A program made the translations under genes and the position numbers. A DNA stretch of 64,000 nucleotides from Rhodoferax bucti. Lineage in GTDB: Bacteria > Pseudomonadota > Gammaproteobacteria > Burkholderiales > Burkholderiaceae_C. Location: assembly GCF_005876985.1 (NCBI RefSeq), contig NZ_VAHD01000003.1, positions 62,001-126,000 of the forward strand, given 5' to 3'. Each line of letters starts with the position of its first letter. Position 1 is the stretch's first letter. The notes beneath the pieces are model-generated. The model did no database searches. It had not been told where the DNA came from and was given only the letters and a program-made list of their open reading frames with translations. Positions 51,301 to 59,597 of the stretch are shown piece after piece.

Positions 51301-51370
51301 GCTGCTTCCTTCTCAAAGTGATGGGGGGATTCCATTAGGATGTGGTCATTATCAAACGAGTGATTGCACC

Positions 51371-52258
51371 ATGGCTGAACCTACGCTGAACTACGTACCC
51401 TGCGCTGATGCCAACGGCCCGCGCCGCATGGCGTATTGGCAGTGGGGCGAGGCGGATGCCACCCACACGGTGGTGTGTGTGCATGGTCTCTCGCGCCAGG
51501 GCCGCGACTTTGATGTGCTGGCCCAAGCGCTGGTGGCCCGCTCTCCACAGCCCATTCGCGTGGTGTGCCCCGATGTGGCCGGCCGTGGCCAGAGTGATTG
51601 GCTCCAAGACCCCGCAGGCTATGGCGTGCCAACCTATGCCGGCGACATGCTCGGGCTGCTGGCCCACCTCAAGCCCACCACCCTGGATTGGGTCGGCACC
51701 AGCATGGGCGGGTTGATAGGGCTCGCCGTGTGTGCGCATGCCGCGTCGGTCGGTGTGCCGGTGCGCAAGCTGGTGCTCAACGATGTGGGGCCGGTCATCC
51801 AGTGGTCATCCTTGCAGCGCATCGGCACCTACCTGGGGCGTGCGGGCACCTTCGGTTCCGTACAACAAGCCGCTGATGCGATGTGGGCGATCTCCAGCAG
51901 TTTCGGGCCGCACACACCGGCGCAGTGGCTGGAGTTGTCGCGCCACATGGTCAAGTCCTTGCCTGATGGCACGGTGGGCCTGCATTACGACCCGGCGATT
52001 GCCATCCCTTTCCGCGCGGTGACCGAAGAGTTGGCCGCAGCCGGGCAAGCCCAGCTCTGGCAGCTGTATGACAGCCTGAGCACCGACACGCTGCTGCTGC
52101 GCGGTGCAGATTCCGATCTTTTGTCACCCGAGACGGCACAAGCCATGACCCAGCGTGGCCCGAAAGCCCGCCTGGTGGAGTTTGCGGGTGTGGGCCATGC
52201 CCCGACCCTGATTGCGCAGGACCAACTGGACGCTGTGACTTCTTTTTTGCTGGGGTAG
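51371..52258 (+). CDS. Alpha/beta-fold hydrolase
   Basis: A 295-residue cytoplasmic hydrolase. VVCVHGLSRQGRDFD near residue 36 forms the oxyanion region, and VGTSMGGLIGL near 112 holds the nucleophile Ser. LLLRGADSDLLSP near 240 gives an acid and GVGHAPTL near 270 the His. The triad is complete. The ATG at 51371 is preferred over upstream in-frame starts, which would overlap bdhA. Divergence from bdhA suggests a link with polyhydroxybutyrate or oligomer breakdown, but this is only inference from position. It is followed 24 bases later by relA. Confidence 0.83.
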   Translation: MAEPTLNYVPCADANGPRRMAYWQWGEADATHTVVCVHGLSRQGRDFDVLAQALVARSPQPIRVVCPDVAGRGQSDWLQDPAGYGVPTYAGDMLGLLAHLKPTTLDWVGTSMGGLIGLAVCAHAASVGVPVRKLVLNDVGPVIQWSSLQRIGTYLGRAGTFGSVQQAADAMWAISSSFGPHTPAQWLELSRHMVKSLPDGTVGLHYDPAIAIPFRAVTEELAAAGQAQLWQLYDSLSTDTLLLRGADSDLLSPETAQAMTQRGPKARLVEFAGVGHAPTLIAQDQLDAVTSFLLG

Positions 52259-52282
52259 CTACCCCGGCGTTGTGAGCCTTTC

Positions 52283-54598
52283 ATGAAAAGTTTGTACGCC
52301 GGGGACATTCCCTTGGCCCCCCCGCAAGTGATTGCGGCCACCGCAGACAGCCTGCCCGAGCAGGCCGGTGCCTTGCAGCGCGCCCGCGCTTTTGCCGAGC
52401 CCTTGCTGGCGACCGAGTCGGTGGATACCGGCGAAAACGTGTTGCAGCACGCGGATGCCGTGGCCGCCATCTTGCGCACCATTGGCGGCTCCGAGGCCAT
52501 GCAGGCCGCCAGCTACCTGGTGTATGCCTGTGACCACCTCAACAAGCCGCACGAAGTGATTGCCAAAGCGTTTGGCGACAACTTTGCCGACCTCGCAATG
52601 GAGACCACCAAGCTGGTGCGCCTGCAGCGTATGGCGCGCCTGGCGCAGCAGTCGGCCAGCCACAGCAGCAGTGCGGCACCCATGGCGCAGACGGCCGGTC
52701 CCGCCGGGCCGTCCCAAGGGGCCGATAGCCCCCTTGGGGGGCAGCGACTCGCGCAGCGATGGAGCGTGGGGGCACCTGGTCTGCAGACCGAGAGCGTACG
52801 CAAGATGCTGCTGGCCTTCAGCAAGGACCTGCGCGTGGTCATGCTCCGCTTGGCCTCGCGCCTGCAGACCTTGCGCCACTTTGCGGCTACCAAACTGCCG
52901 GTGCCACCGGGGCTGGCCTCCGAGGCTCTGCAAGTGTTCGCACCTTTGGCCAACCGGCTGGGCATCTGGGAAATCAAGTGGGAGATGGAAGACTTGTCTT
53001 TCCGTTTTATGGAGCCCGACACCTACAAGCAGGTTGCCAAGCTGCTGGACGAAAAGCGGGCCGAGCGCGAAGCCTCGGTCGAGCGTCTGCGCCTGCAACT
53101 GGCCGACGAGCTGGCCGCCCAAGGCGTGCACGCCACCGTGCAGGGCCGGCCCAAGCACATCTATAGCATCGTCAAGAAGATGCGAGGCAAATCGCTGGGT
53201 TTCGATCAGGTGTACGACATCCGCGCGCTGCGCATCGTAGTGCCCACGGTGCCGGATTGCTACGCGGCGCTCAGCCTGGTGCACACCCGCTTTACGCCCA
53301 TTACCGAAGAATTTGACGACTACATCGCCCGGCCCAAGCCCAATGGCTACCAGTCGCTGCACACCGTGGTGCGCGATGCGGGCAGCCAACCCATTGAGGT
53401 GCAAATCCGCACCCAGGCCATGCACGACCATGCCGAGCATGGCGTGGCCGCCCACTGGGCCTACAAAGAGGCGGGCGCCAAAGGCTATGGCGGTAGCGTG
53501 ACGGCAGCGGGTGCGTATGACGCCAAGATTGCCGTGCTGCGCCAGTTGCTGGCCTGGGAGCGTGATCTCTCTGGCGCGCACGCATCTGATGGGCAAGGCA
53601 TGTTTGACGACCGCATCTACGTGCTCACGCCGGATGCCGCCATCGTGGAACTGCCCCAGGGCGCGACCGCTGTGGACTTTGCCTACAGCGTGCACACCAA
53701 CCTGGGCCACCGTTGCCGCGGCGCCAAGGTGGATGGCGCCATGGTGCCGTTGAATACGCCCCTCAAAAACGGCCAGACCGTGGAAGTGACCGCGGTGAAA
53801 GAGGGCGGCCCCTCGCGCGACTGGCTCAACCCTGAACTGGGCTACCTGGTCAGCCACCGCGCGCGCGCCAAGGTGCGCGCCTGGTTCAATGCGCTGGCCA
53901 TGGGCGAAACCATGGCCAAGGGCCGCGAGGCGGTGGAAAAGCTGCTGCAGCGTGAGGGCAAAACCGCCATCAAGCTCGACGATCTGGCCAACCAGCTGGG
54001 CTTCAACCATGCCGACGCCCTGTTTGAGGTGGTGGGCAAAGACGAGTTTTCGTTGCGCAACATCGAACTGCTGCTGCGCCCGCCCGAGCCTGTGGGCGCA
54101 CAAGACGACTACATGCCGCTCAAAAAGCCGCGCGGTGTGTCCGGCGGCAAGGGCGGGGTGCTGGTGGTAGGTATCGACTCGCTGATGACCCAGTTGGCCA
54201 AGTGCTGCAAACCGGCGCCACCCGATTTGATCAGCGGTTTTGTGACACGCGGTAAAGGCGTGAGCGTGCACCGGTCGGACTGCTCCAACCTGCGCAACAT
54301 GGTGCAACGCAGTGGCGACCGTTTGATTGAAGTGGAGTGGGGCGCACCCGGTGGCAAAGATGGCAACGTCTACCCAGTGGACGTGGCGGTCGAGGCCATG
54401 GACCGCCAGGGGCTGCTGCGCGATATCTCAGAGGTGTTTGCCAAGGAAAAGATGAACGTCATCGGCGTGCAGACCCAGTCTGTCAAAGGCACGGCGTGGA
54501 TGACGTTTACCGTGGAAGTGGCCGAGTCCGGCCGCTTGGCGCGGGTGCTCAAAATCGTGAACGAGCTCTCCGGCGTGCGCTCGGCGCGGCGACGCTAG
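52283..54598 (+). CDS. relA: GTP pyrophosphokinase (RelA type)
   Basis: A 771-residue long RSH protein that makes (p)ppGpp during amino-acid starvation. The HD domain is degenerate (YLVYACDHLNKPHEVI replaces the catalytic HD), and the synthetase has the acidic EFDD motif (ITEEFDDYIARPKPNGYQSL, 20 residues), as in monofunctional RelA rather than SpoT. The TGS domain (VLTPDAAIVELPQGATAVDF, 20 residues) is near residue 450, and an ACT domain is at the C-terminus. Residues about 129-172 form a low-complexity insert that matches a DNA repeat with a strong hairpin (see 52714-52737). The insert lies between the HD core and the helix ESVRKMLLAF. Confidence 0.93.
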   Translation: MKSLYAGDIPLAPPQVIAATADSLPEQAGALQRARAFAEPLLATESVDTGENVLQHADAVAAILRTIGGSEAMQAASYLVYACDHLNKPHEVIAKAFGDNFADLAMETTKLVRLQRMARLAQQSASHSSSAAPMAQTAGPAGPSQGADSPLGGQRLAQRWSVGAPGLQTESVRKMLLAFSKDLRVVMLRLASRLQTLRHFAATKLPVPPGLASEALQVFAPLANRLGIWEIKWEMEDLSFRFMEPDTYKQVAKLLDEKRAEREASVERLRLQLADELAAQGVHATVQGRPKHIYSIVKKMRGKSLGFDQVYDIRALRIVVPTVPDCYAALSLVHTRFTPITEEFDDYIARPKPNGYQSLHTVVRDAGSQPIEVQIRTQAMHDHAEHGVAAHWAYKEAGAKGYGGSVTAAGAYDAKIAVLRQLLAWERDLSGAHASDGQGMFDDRIYVLTPDAAIVELPQGATAVDFAYSVHTNLGHRCRGAKVDGAMVPLNTPLKNGQTVEVTAVKEGGPSRDWLNPELGYLVSHRARAKVRAWFNALAMGETMAKGREAVEKLLQREGKTAIKLDDLANQLGFNHADALFEVVGKDEFSLRNIELLLRPPEPVGAQDDYMPLKKPRGVSGGKGGVLVVGIDSLMTQLAKCCKPAPPDLISGFVTRGKGVSVHRSDCSNLRNMVQRSGDRLIEVEWGAPGGKDGNVYPVDVAVEAMDRQGLLRDISEVFAKEKMNVIGVQTQSVKGTAWMTFTVEVAESGRLARVLKIVNELSGVRSARRR
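52690..52790. repeat. Palindromic element inserted in frame in relA
   Basis: A GC-rich block with the perfect inverted repeat CCAAGGGG (52714-52721) and CCCCTTGG (52730-52737), followed by GGGGGCAGCGACTCGCGCAG and a GATGGAGCGTGGGGGCACC-like end. I recall very similar blocks between genes in Comamonadaceae. Here it is translated. Confidence 0.7.
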
Positions 54599-54624
54599 TT
54601 CGTGAGGGGCCAGTCCGCTACGAA

Positions 54625-55116
54625 TCAGTCCAGCGCGACGTCTGACAAGGGTACCCCGCACAACTCGGCCAGTGCGCGGATGACCATGCCGTGGTCATCC
54701 CGCTGCGGGATGCCTGAGACGGTAACCACCCCCACCACCCCCACGCCGCGCACCCGCAGGGGCACGCTGCCGCCATGCGCTGTGAAGTCCCGCAAGGGCA
54801 AGCCCAGCTTGGCCTCCAGGGTGGTGCCTTCTTTGTCCAACTTGAGGTTGAGCGCGTAAGAGCTGGTGTGCAGCAGCTCGACCGCGTTGCGCTTGCGCCG
54901 CGCCCAATCGGCGTTGGTGGGGCCGGTGCCGGGCATGCTGTAGAAAAACACGGTCTCTTTGCCCAAGCGGATTTCAATCGCCAAGGCCACGCCAGCCTCC
55001 TCGCTGAAGGTTTTGATGCGGGTGCCCAGGGTCCAGGCGGTGCCCTGGTCAAAGGCATCGAATATCAGGCGCTCTTCTTGCAGTGCGAGGCGAGCAATGT
55101 CGGTGTCGTGGGGCAT
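54625..55116 (-). CDS. UPF0303 / haem-degrading-domain family protein
   Basis: A 163-residue protein of the GlcG/HbpS-like (DUF336-related) UPF0303 family. RKRNAVELLHTSSYALNLKL (20 residues) near residue 73 and PLRDFTAHGGSVPLRVRG near 107 are typical, as is VVGVVTVSGIPQRDDHGMV near 127. Biochemical role is not established. It is convergent with relA, 26 bases apart, and separated from the AraC-type gene upstream by a dispersed repeat. Confidence 0.82.
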   Translation of the reverse strand: MPHDTDIARLALQEERLIFDAFDQGTAWTLGTRIKTFSEEAGVALAIEIRLGKETVFFYSMPGTGPTNADWARRKRNAVELLHTSSYALNLKLDKEGTTLEAKLGLPLRDFTAHGGSVPLRVRGVGVVGVVTVSGIPQRDDHGMVIRALAELCGVPLSDVALD

Positions 55117-55122
55117 GGTTTT

Positions 55123-55168
55123 GCTATGAATTTGGTAGCTGGTTGCGCATATTCTATGGGCGCTAGGT
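55123..55168 (+). repeat. Dispersed ~55-base repeat, between UPF0303 and araC-type genes
   Basis: Reads GCTATGAATTTGGTAGCTGG, then TTGCGCATATTCTATGGGCG, then CTAGGT. Confidence 0.85.
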
Positions 55169-55177
55169 ACGTTTTTG

Positions 55178-56194
55178 TTATGGGTTCATCGCACTCTGGC
55201 GCGGCATGTTGCTGCGGAACTGGCCGGGCGTACTGCCCGTCCAGCCCTTGAAGGCGCGGATGAACGAGTTGCCATCCTGAAAACCCAATAGCCAAGATAC
55301 CTCGCCCGGCGTAATGGCCTCTTGCCGCAGGTAGTGCTCTGCCAGTTCGCGGCGGGTACGGTTGAGCACATCCTGAAAGCTCAGGCCCTCGGCGAGCAGC
55401 TGCCGCTGCAGAGTGCGCCGGCTGGTAAGTAGCTTGGTGGCTACATCGTCGATGCCGCTGCGCCCGCCGGGCAGCAACTCCAGCAGGGCGCTGTGCACCC
55501 GCTCAGAGGCTTTGGCGGTGTGGTCGAGGTCCGTGATGCGCTTCATCAAGGCCGGCTCAAAGCTCTCCCACATGGCGTTGTCTTCCGTCAAAAACGGGTG
55601 CGCGGCGTCTTGCGGGCTGAAGGTGATGCGGTTGCATGCTGCCGCTTGCAAGGGGCAGCCGAAATACGCCTCCAGCGGAGCGCAGTGTTTCGGCAGCTGC
55701 ACCAGCTCCACGCGCAGGGGCACCACCTTTTTGCGGGTGGCCAGTCGCGCCAGCTGGGTGAAAAATACCATTTCAGTAGCGGCGAGACTGCGGGGCAGGG
55801 GCCCCTCGTAGCCGTAGCAACTCAAATCTGCCGAGGTGCCGTGGGGAGTGACCTCCACCTCCAGAATCATGGGCCCGATAAGGCGCTTGAAGCTGGAGAG
55901 TCGCTTCAGCGCTACCTGCAGGTTGGGCGCACACAGGCTGGCGAAGATGGGCGGGTCAAACGCCTCCACCGATAGGGCCCGGCTGATGCGCAGGGGCAGG
56001 TCGTCACCGCCGGCCACATGCTCCATGCCATTCCAGAAATTGAAGAAATCTGCCGGGCTCAGGCTGGCATCCGGCCGCGCAAACAAATCACCCGGCAAGC
56101 CGGCCCAGGCCAAGACCTCGCTGGCTGGAAGCCCCATGTCGGCCAGCAGCAGCTTCCAGCCGCGCTGAATGGCGAATTTGCTGGCGTGTTTCAC
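55178..56194 (-). CDS. AraC-family transcriptional regulator (OruR-like)
   Basis: A 338-residue regulator with an N-terminal ligand-sensing domain of the Arabinose_bd type (SLSPADFFNFWNGMEHVAGG, 20 residues, near 45). The C-terminal double helix-turn-helix includes TSRRTLQRQLLAEGLSFQDV (20 residues) near 257 and SWLLGFQDGNSFIRAFKGWT (20 residues) near 300. It lies 27 bases downstream of an SDR gene on the same strand; such pairs often form regulator-enzyme units. Effector unknown. Confidence 0.9.
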   Translation of the reverse strand: MKHASKFAIQRGWKLLLADMGLPASEVLAWAGLPGDLFARPDASLSPADFFNFWNGMEHVAGGDDLPLRISRALSVEAFDPPIFASLCAPNLQVALKRLSSFKRLIGPMILEVEVTPHGTSADLSCYGYEGPLPRSLAATEMVFFTQLARLATRKKVVPLRVELVQLPKHCAPLEAYFGCPLQAAACNRITFSPQDAAHPFLTEDNAMWESFEPALMKRITDLDHTAKASERVHSALLELLPGGRSGIDDVATKLLTSRRTLQRQLLAEGLSFQDVLNRTRRELAEHYLRQEAITPGEVSWLLGFQDGNSFIRAFKGWTGSTPGQFRSNMPRQSAMNP

Positions 56195-56221
56195 CGGCGG
56201 TCTCCTAGGGAGTGGACATGC

Positions 56222-57058
56222 TTATTTCACCTGGCTCATGACCGCCATGTCAAAGAAGCGGTCGCCGAACCACTTGCGGATGAACATCAGCGGTTTGGCC
56301 ATTTTGCCCGCCACGTAGCGGGTGTTGGGGCGGCGGGCGCTGATGGCTTGTGCGATCACCTCGGCAATGACGGAGGGCGGGGATGATGCATTCGGTTTGC
56401 TGTACGCATCCCGCGTGGCCTTGGCCATGCTGTGGGCCAGCTTGGCGTACGGGCCCGTGCCGGAGCGCTCCAGCAGCGGGCCGGCGGCCACATCTCCGAA
56501 CTCGGTGGCGATGATGCCGGGCTCCACAATGACTACCTGGATGCCCAAGGGCGCCAGCTCCAGGCGCAGGCAATCACTCCAGCCTTCCAGGGCGTGTTTG
56601 GTGGCGTGGTACCAGCTGCCCAATGGGGTGTACATCTTGCCGCCCATGGACGAGATGTTGATGATGCGCCCGCGCTGTTGGCTGCGCATGTGGGGCAGCA
56701 CCAGCTGGGTCAGACGCGCCAAGCCGAAGAAGTTCACCTCAAACTGGTAGCGCGCATCGGCCATCGTGGTGTCTTCCATGGCACCGTAGATGCCGAAGCC
56801 GGCGTTGTTCACCAGCACGTCCACGCCGCCATGGGCTGCGGTGATTTGCGCGATACCGGCTTGCATTTGGGCTTCATCAGTGACATCCATTTTGAGCGGA
56901 TGGGCGCCCAGTGCCTGCAGGTCTTGCATCAGCTCGATGCGGCGGGCAGCGGTGTAAACCACATGGCCCTGGCGGAGCAGCAGCTTGGCCGCCTCTTTCC
57001 CCATGCCGGACGAGGCACCGGTGATCAGAACGACTTGGGGGCGGGAGGGTGTGGGCAT
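56222..57058 (-). CDS. Short-chain dehydrogenase/reductase
   Basis: A 278-residue SDR oxidoreductase. The nucleotide-binding TGASSGMGKEAAKLLL is near residue 14, NNAGFGIYGAMEDT near 86, and the catalytic Ser/Tyr/Lys region ISSMGGKMYTPLGSWYHATK (20 residues) near 136. The C-terminal extension resembles classical SDRs acting on lipids or steroids, but substrate cannot be assigned. The ATG at 57058 fits the start MPTPSRPQVVLITG; an upstream frame extension is not conserved-looking. It is followed by the AraC-type gene and is divergent from a STAS-like gene. Confidence 0.87.
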   Translation of the reverse strand: MPTPSRPQVVLITGASSGMGKEAAKLLLRQGHVVYTAARRIELMQDLQALGAHPLKMDVTDEAQMQAGIAQITAAHGGVDVLVNNAGFGIYGAMEDTTMADARYQFEVNFFGLARLTQLVLPHMRSQQRGRIINISSMGGKMYTPLGSWYHATKHALEGWSDCLRLELAPLGIQVVIVEPGIIATEFGDVAAGPLLERSGTGPYAKLAHSMAKATRDAYSKPNASSPPSVIAEVIAQAISARRPNTRYVAGKMAKPLMFIRKWFGDRFFDMAVMSQVK

Positions 57059-57199
57059 GGCGGTTTCCTGTGAATGCAATGTGGGGTGTGGATCGGATGT
57101 TGGAATCGTAGGCAGCAACACGTGCCACGTCACTCGCCATTCGCGCCAAGGCGCATGCAAATTGCGCCGTCGCGCGGTTTTTAGGTGCTAAAAGATGTT

Positions 57200-57228
57200 T
57201 TGTCTAATTTTGTTTAAAGCAATAAAAT
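57200..57228 (+). promoter_or_regulatory. Likely sigma-70 promoter of the STAS-like gene
   Basis: TTGTCT (57200-57205) and TAAAAT (57223-57228) are 17 bases apart in a strikingly AT-rich spacer of this GC-rich genome. The ATG lies 38 bases downstream. Confidence 0.5.
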
Positions 57229-57265
57229 TGTTATTTATTTATTTAATTAATTTATTGAGGCCAGT

Positions 57266-57664
57266 ATGTGGAATGTATCGACCCAATCGTTTGGTTTTGT
57301 GCTGACTTTTGCCGGCAGCCCCACCGCCATTGAGCTGGAAGAGTGGATTGAGGAATCCAAAAACCGTCTGGCGGGCCCCTTGCCTGCGGGCTGGGGCTTG
57401 GTGGTGGACATGCGCGACCTCAAACCCCTGGCCGCCGACGCCCAAGCCGTGATGGCCAAGGGCCAACTGGAGTACAAAAGCAAGGGCATGACACGCGTGG
57501 CCGTGGTGATGACCGATGCGATTGCCATCATGCAGTTCCGCCGCCTCGGACGGGGCACCGGCGTTGACAAGGTGGAGCGCTTTGTGAATTCGCAAACCAC
57601 GCCGAATTGGCAATCGGTGGCCAAGGCCTGGGTGGTCTCCGGCACCGAGCCACCCGCCGCCTGA
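57266..57664 (+). CDS. Hypothetical protein, STAS/SpoIIAA-like
   Basis: A 132-residue soluble protein I recognise only by general pattern. WGLVVDMRDLKPLAADAQAV (20 residues) near 42 and TRVAVVMTDAIAIMQFRRLG (20 residues) near 75 resemble the strands of SpoIIAA-like STAS proteins. GAGGCC lies before the ATG. It stands alone in a plus-strand position, with a promoter-like AT-rich region upstream, convergent with the EVE gene. Possible role in signalling or lipid binding; not proven. Confidence 0.65.
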   Translation: MWNVSTQSFGFVLTFAGSPTAIELEEWIEESKNRLAGPLPAGWGLVVDMRDLKPLAADAQAVMAKGQLEYKSKGMTRVAVVMTDAIAIMQFRRLGRGTGVDKVERFVNSQTTPNWQSVAKAWVVSGTEPPAA

Positions 57665-57683
57665 TCCGCTGGCCACCACAGCC

Positions 57684-58157
57684 CTAGTCGGCTGCCACTC
57701 CCAGCGTTTGCAAAATATGCCGCCAGTGCCGCGCCTCTACCGAGGTGATGGACAGGCGGTTTCCTTTTTTGAGCACCAGCAATTCCGCCAGCTCGGCATC
57801 GGCCCGGAGCTGGGGCAGGGTGAAGTTGCGTGTTTTGTGGAGCACCTGCACATCCACCAGCAGCCAGCGCGGTGCTTCTGGTTTGCTGGCGGCATCGAAA
57901 TAGGGCGAGGCGGGGTCGAACTGCGTCGGGTCCACCTTGCTGCCGGACGCCACCCGCGCAATGCCAACGATGCCCGGCTCCGCACAGCTGGAGTGGTAGA
58001 ACAACACGCCGTCGCCCACCTGCATGCCGTCGCGCATGAAGTTGCGTGCCTGGTAGTTGCGCACGCCGGTCCAGCCCACGGTGGCATTCGGCATGGCCAG
58101 CACGTCGTCAATCGAGGCCTCGGCGGGTTCGGCTTTCATGAGCCAGTAGTTTTTCAT
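57684..58157 (-). CDS. EVE-domain protein
   Basis: A 157-residue EVE (PUA/YTH-related) domain protein. MKNYWLMKAEPAEASIDDVL (20 residues) at the N-terminus, WTGVRNYQARNFMRDGMQVG (20 residues) near 29 and GVLFYHSSCAEPGIVGIARV (20 residues) near 50 are highly typical. Members are thought to bind modified bases in nucleic acids; the exact ligand is unknown here. A copy of the dispersed repeat separates it from codA. Confidence 0.92.
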   Translation of the reverse strand: MKNYWLMKAEPAEASIDDVLAMPNATVGWTGVRNYQARNFMRDGMQVGDGVLFYHSSCAEPGIVGIARVASGSKVDPTQFDPASPYFDAASKPEAPRWLLVDVQVLHKTRNFTLPQLRADAELAELLVLKKGNRLSITSVEARHWRHILQTLGVAAD

Positions 58158-58163
58158 GGGCGT

Positions 58164-58217
58164 GCTATGAAGTTGATAGCTAATCGCGCAGGTTGGTCGG
58201 GCGCTAGCGGTCTATTT
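58164..58217 (+). repeat. Dispersed ~55-base repeat, between EVE gene and codA
   Basis: Reads GCTATGAAGTTGATAGCTAA, then TCGCGCAGGTTGGTCGGGCG, then CTAGCGGTCTATTT. The minus-strand stop codon of codA (bases 58212-58214) lies inside it. Confidence 0.85.
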
Positions 58218-59498
58218 GATGTGTAAGAAGGATGTGGTCGCCGGCCGGCCTGGCAGAGTCAACGTCACTGTCCGCGCCGGCGTTTGCGCCACCAGAGCAC
58301 CCCGCCGCCAGACCTTGAGGCGGGTGGCTTTGAGGCGGATAGCCTCAATGGGGTTTTGCGCTTGCAGCAGCACCAGGTCGGCCTGGCAGCCTTTTTCGAG
58401 GCCATAGCCCTCCAGGTGCAGGATGCGTGCGGGGTTGGTGGTGACGGCGTCAAAGCACTGCTGCATGGCTGGCTGGCTGGTCATTTGCGCCACGTGCAGG
58501 CCCATGCTGGCTACCTCCAACATGTCGCCGCTTCCCATGCTGTACCAGGGGTCCATGCAACAGTCCTGCCCGAAGGCCACTGCCATGCCGGCTGCCATGA
58601 TTTCGGGCACGCGGGTCATGCCGCGGCGCTTGGGGTAGGTGTCGTGGCGGCCTTGCAGGGTGATGTTGATGAGCGGGTTGCTCACCACGCTCAGTTGCGC
58701 CTCCGCCATGAGCGGCAGCAGTTTGCTGACGTAGTAGTTGTCCATGCTGTGCATGGAGGTGAGGTGGGAGCCGGTCACGCGGCCGTGCAGTCCCAGGCGG
58801 TTGGTCTCAAAAGCCAGGGTTTCGACGTGCCGTGAGAGCGGGTCGTCCGATTCGTCGCAGTGCATGTCGACCAGCTTGCCTTGCTCAGCAGCCAGCTCAC
58901 ACAGCAGTTTGACGCTGGCAGCGCCGTCCGCCATGGTCCGCTCGAAGTGGGGGATGCCGCCTACCACGTCTACGCCCAGGCTCAGCGCTTTCTTGAGGTT
59001 ATCTACGCCGCCCTTGCTTCTCAAGACGCCGTCTTGCGGAAACGCGACCAGCTGCAGGTCGATATAGGGTGCCACTTTCTTTTTGACAGCCAAAAGGGCT
59101 TCCACCGCCAGCATGCTCGGGTCGCTGGTGTCCACATGGCTGCGGATGGCCAACAGACCGTTGGCGACTGCCCAGTCGCAATAGGCCAGCGCGCGATTCA
59201 CCAGCGCGTCAAAAGTGAGGTGGGGCTTGAGCTCGCCCCACAGCGCAATGCCTTCCAGCAAAGTGCCGCTCTGGTTCAGACGCGGCAGGCCGAGGCTGAG
59301 CGTGGCGTCCATGTGGAAGTGCGCGTCTACAAATGGGCTGCTCAGCAGCATGCCGCCGGCGTCCACCACCTCCGCCGCCTGAGCGGCTTCGGGCGTGAGC
59401 CCTTGTGTCACCTCGGTGATGCGGCCGCCTTGCACCGCCACCGACATGTGGCTGCGCCCATCGGGCAAGGTGGCGTTGTGGATGAGCAGGTCGAGCAT
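58212..59498 (-). CDS. codA: Cytosine deaminase family amidohydrolase
   Basis: A 428-residue metal-dependent hydrolase. The metal ligands appear as DAHFHMD near residue 60, MHCDESDDP near 213 and GSHLTSMHSM near 246. FGQDCCMDPWYSMGSGDMLE (20 residues) near 313 matches the CodA site. It should deaminate cytosine (or a related pyrimidine or creatinine-like substrate) to uracil. It lies downstream of upp on the same strand, a classic cytosine-to-UMP salvage pairing, with a dispersed repeat in the 99-base gap. Confidence 0.85.
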   Translation of the reverse strand: MLDLLIHNATLPDGRSHMSVAVQGGRITEVTQGLTPEAAQAAEVVDAGGMLLSSPFVDAHFHMDATLSLGLPRLNQSGTLLEGIALWGELKPHLTFDALVNRALAYCDWAVANGLLAIRSHVDTSDPSMLAVEALLAVKKKVAPYIDLQLVAFPQDGVLRSKGGVDNLKKALSLGVDVVGGIPHFERTMADGAASVKLLCELAAEQGKLVDMHCDESDDPLSRHVETLAFETNRLGLHGRVTGSHLTSMHSMDNYYVSKLLPLMAEAQLSVVSNPLINITLQGRHDTYPKRRGMTRVPEIMAAGMAVAFGQDCCMDPWYSMGSGDMLEVASMGLHVAQMTSQPAMQQCFDAVTTNPARILHLEGYGLEKGCQADLVLLQAQNPIEAIRLKATRLKVWRRGALVAQTPARTVTLTLPGRPATTSFLHIK

Positions 59499-59530
59499 GG
59501 TGAAAACTCCCGCACCCTATGAGGCAGGGC

Positions 59531-59586
59531 GCTATCAAAAACCTAGCTGCCTGCGCTTATTGCACGGGCGCTAACGGCCATTTTTA
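59531..59586 (+). repeat. Dispersed ~55-base repeat, between codA and upp
   Basis: Reads GCTATCAAAAACCTAGCTGC, then CTGCGCTTATTGCACGGGCG, then CTAACGGCCATTT. It sits eleven bases beyond the upp stop. Confidence 0.85.
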
Positions 59587-59597
59587 TGGTTTGCAGC

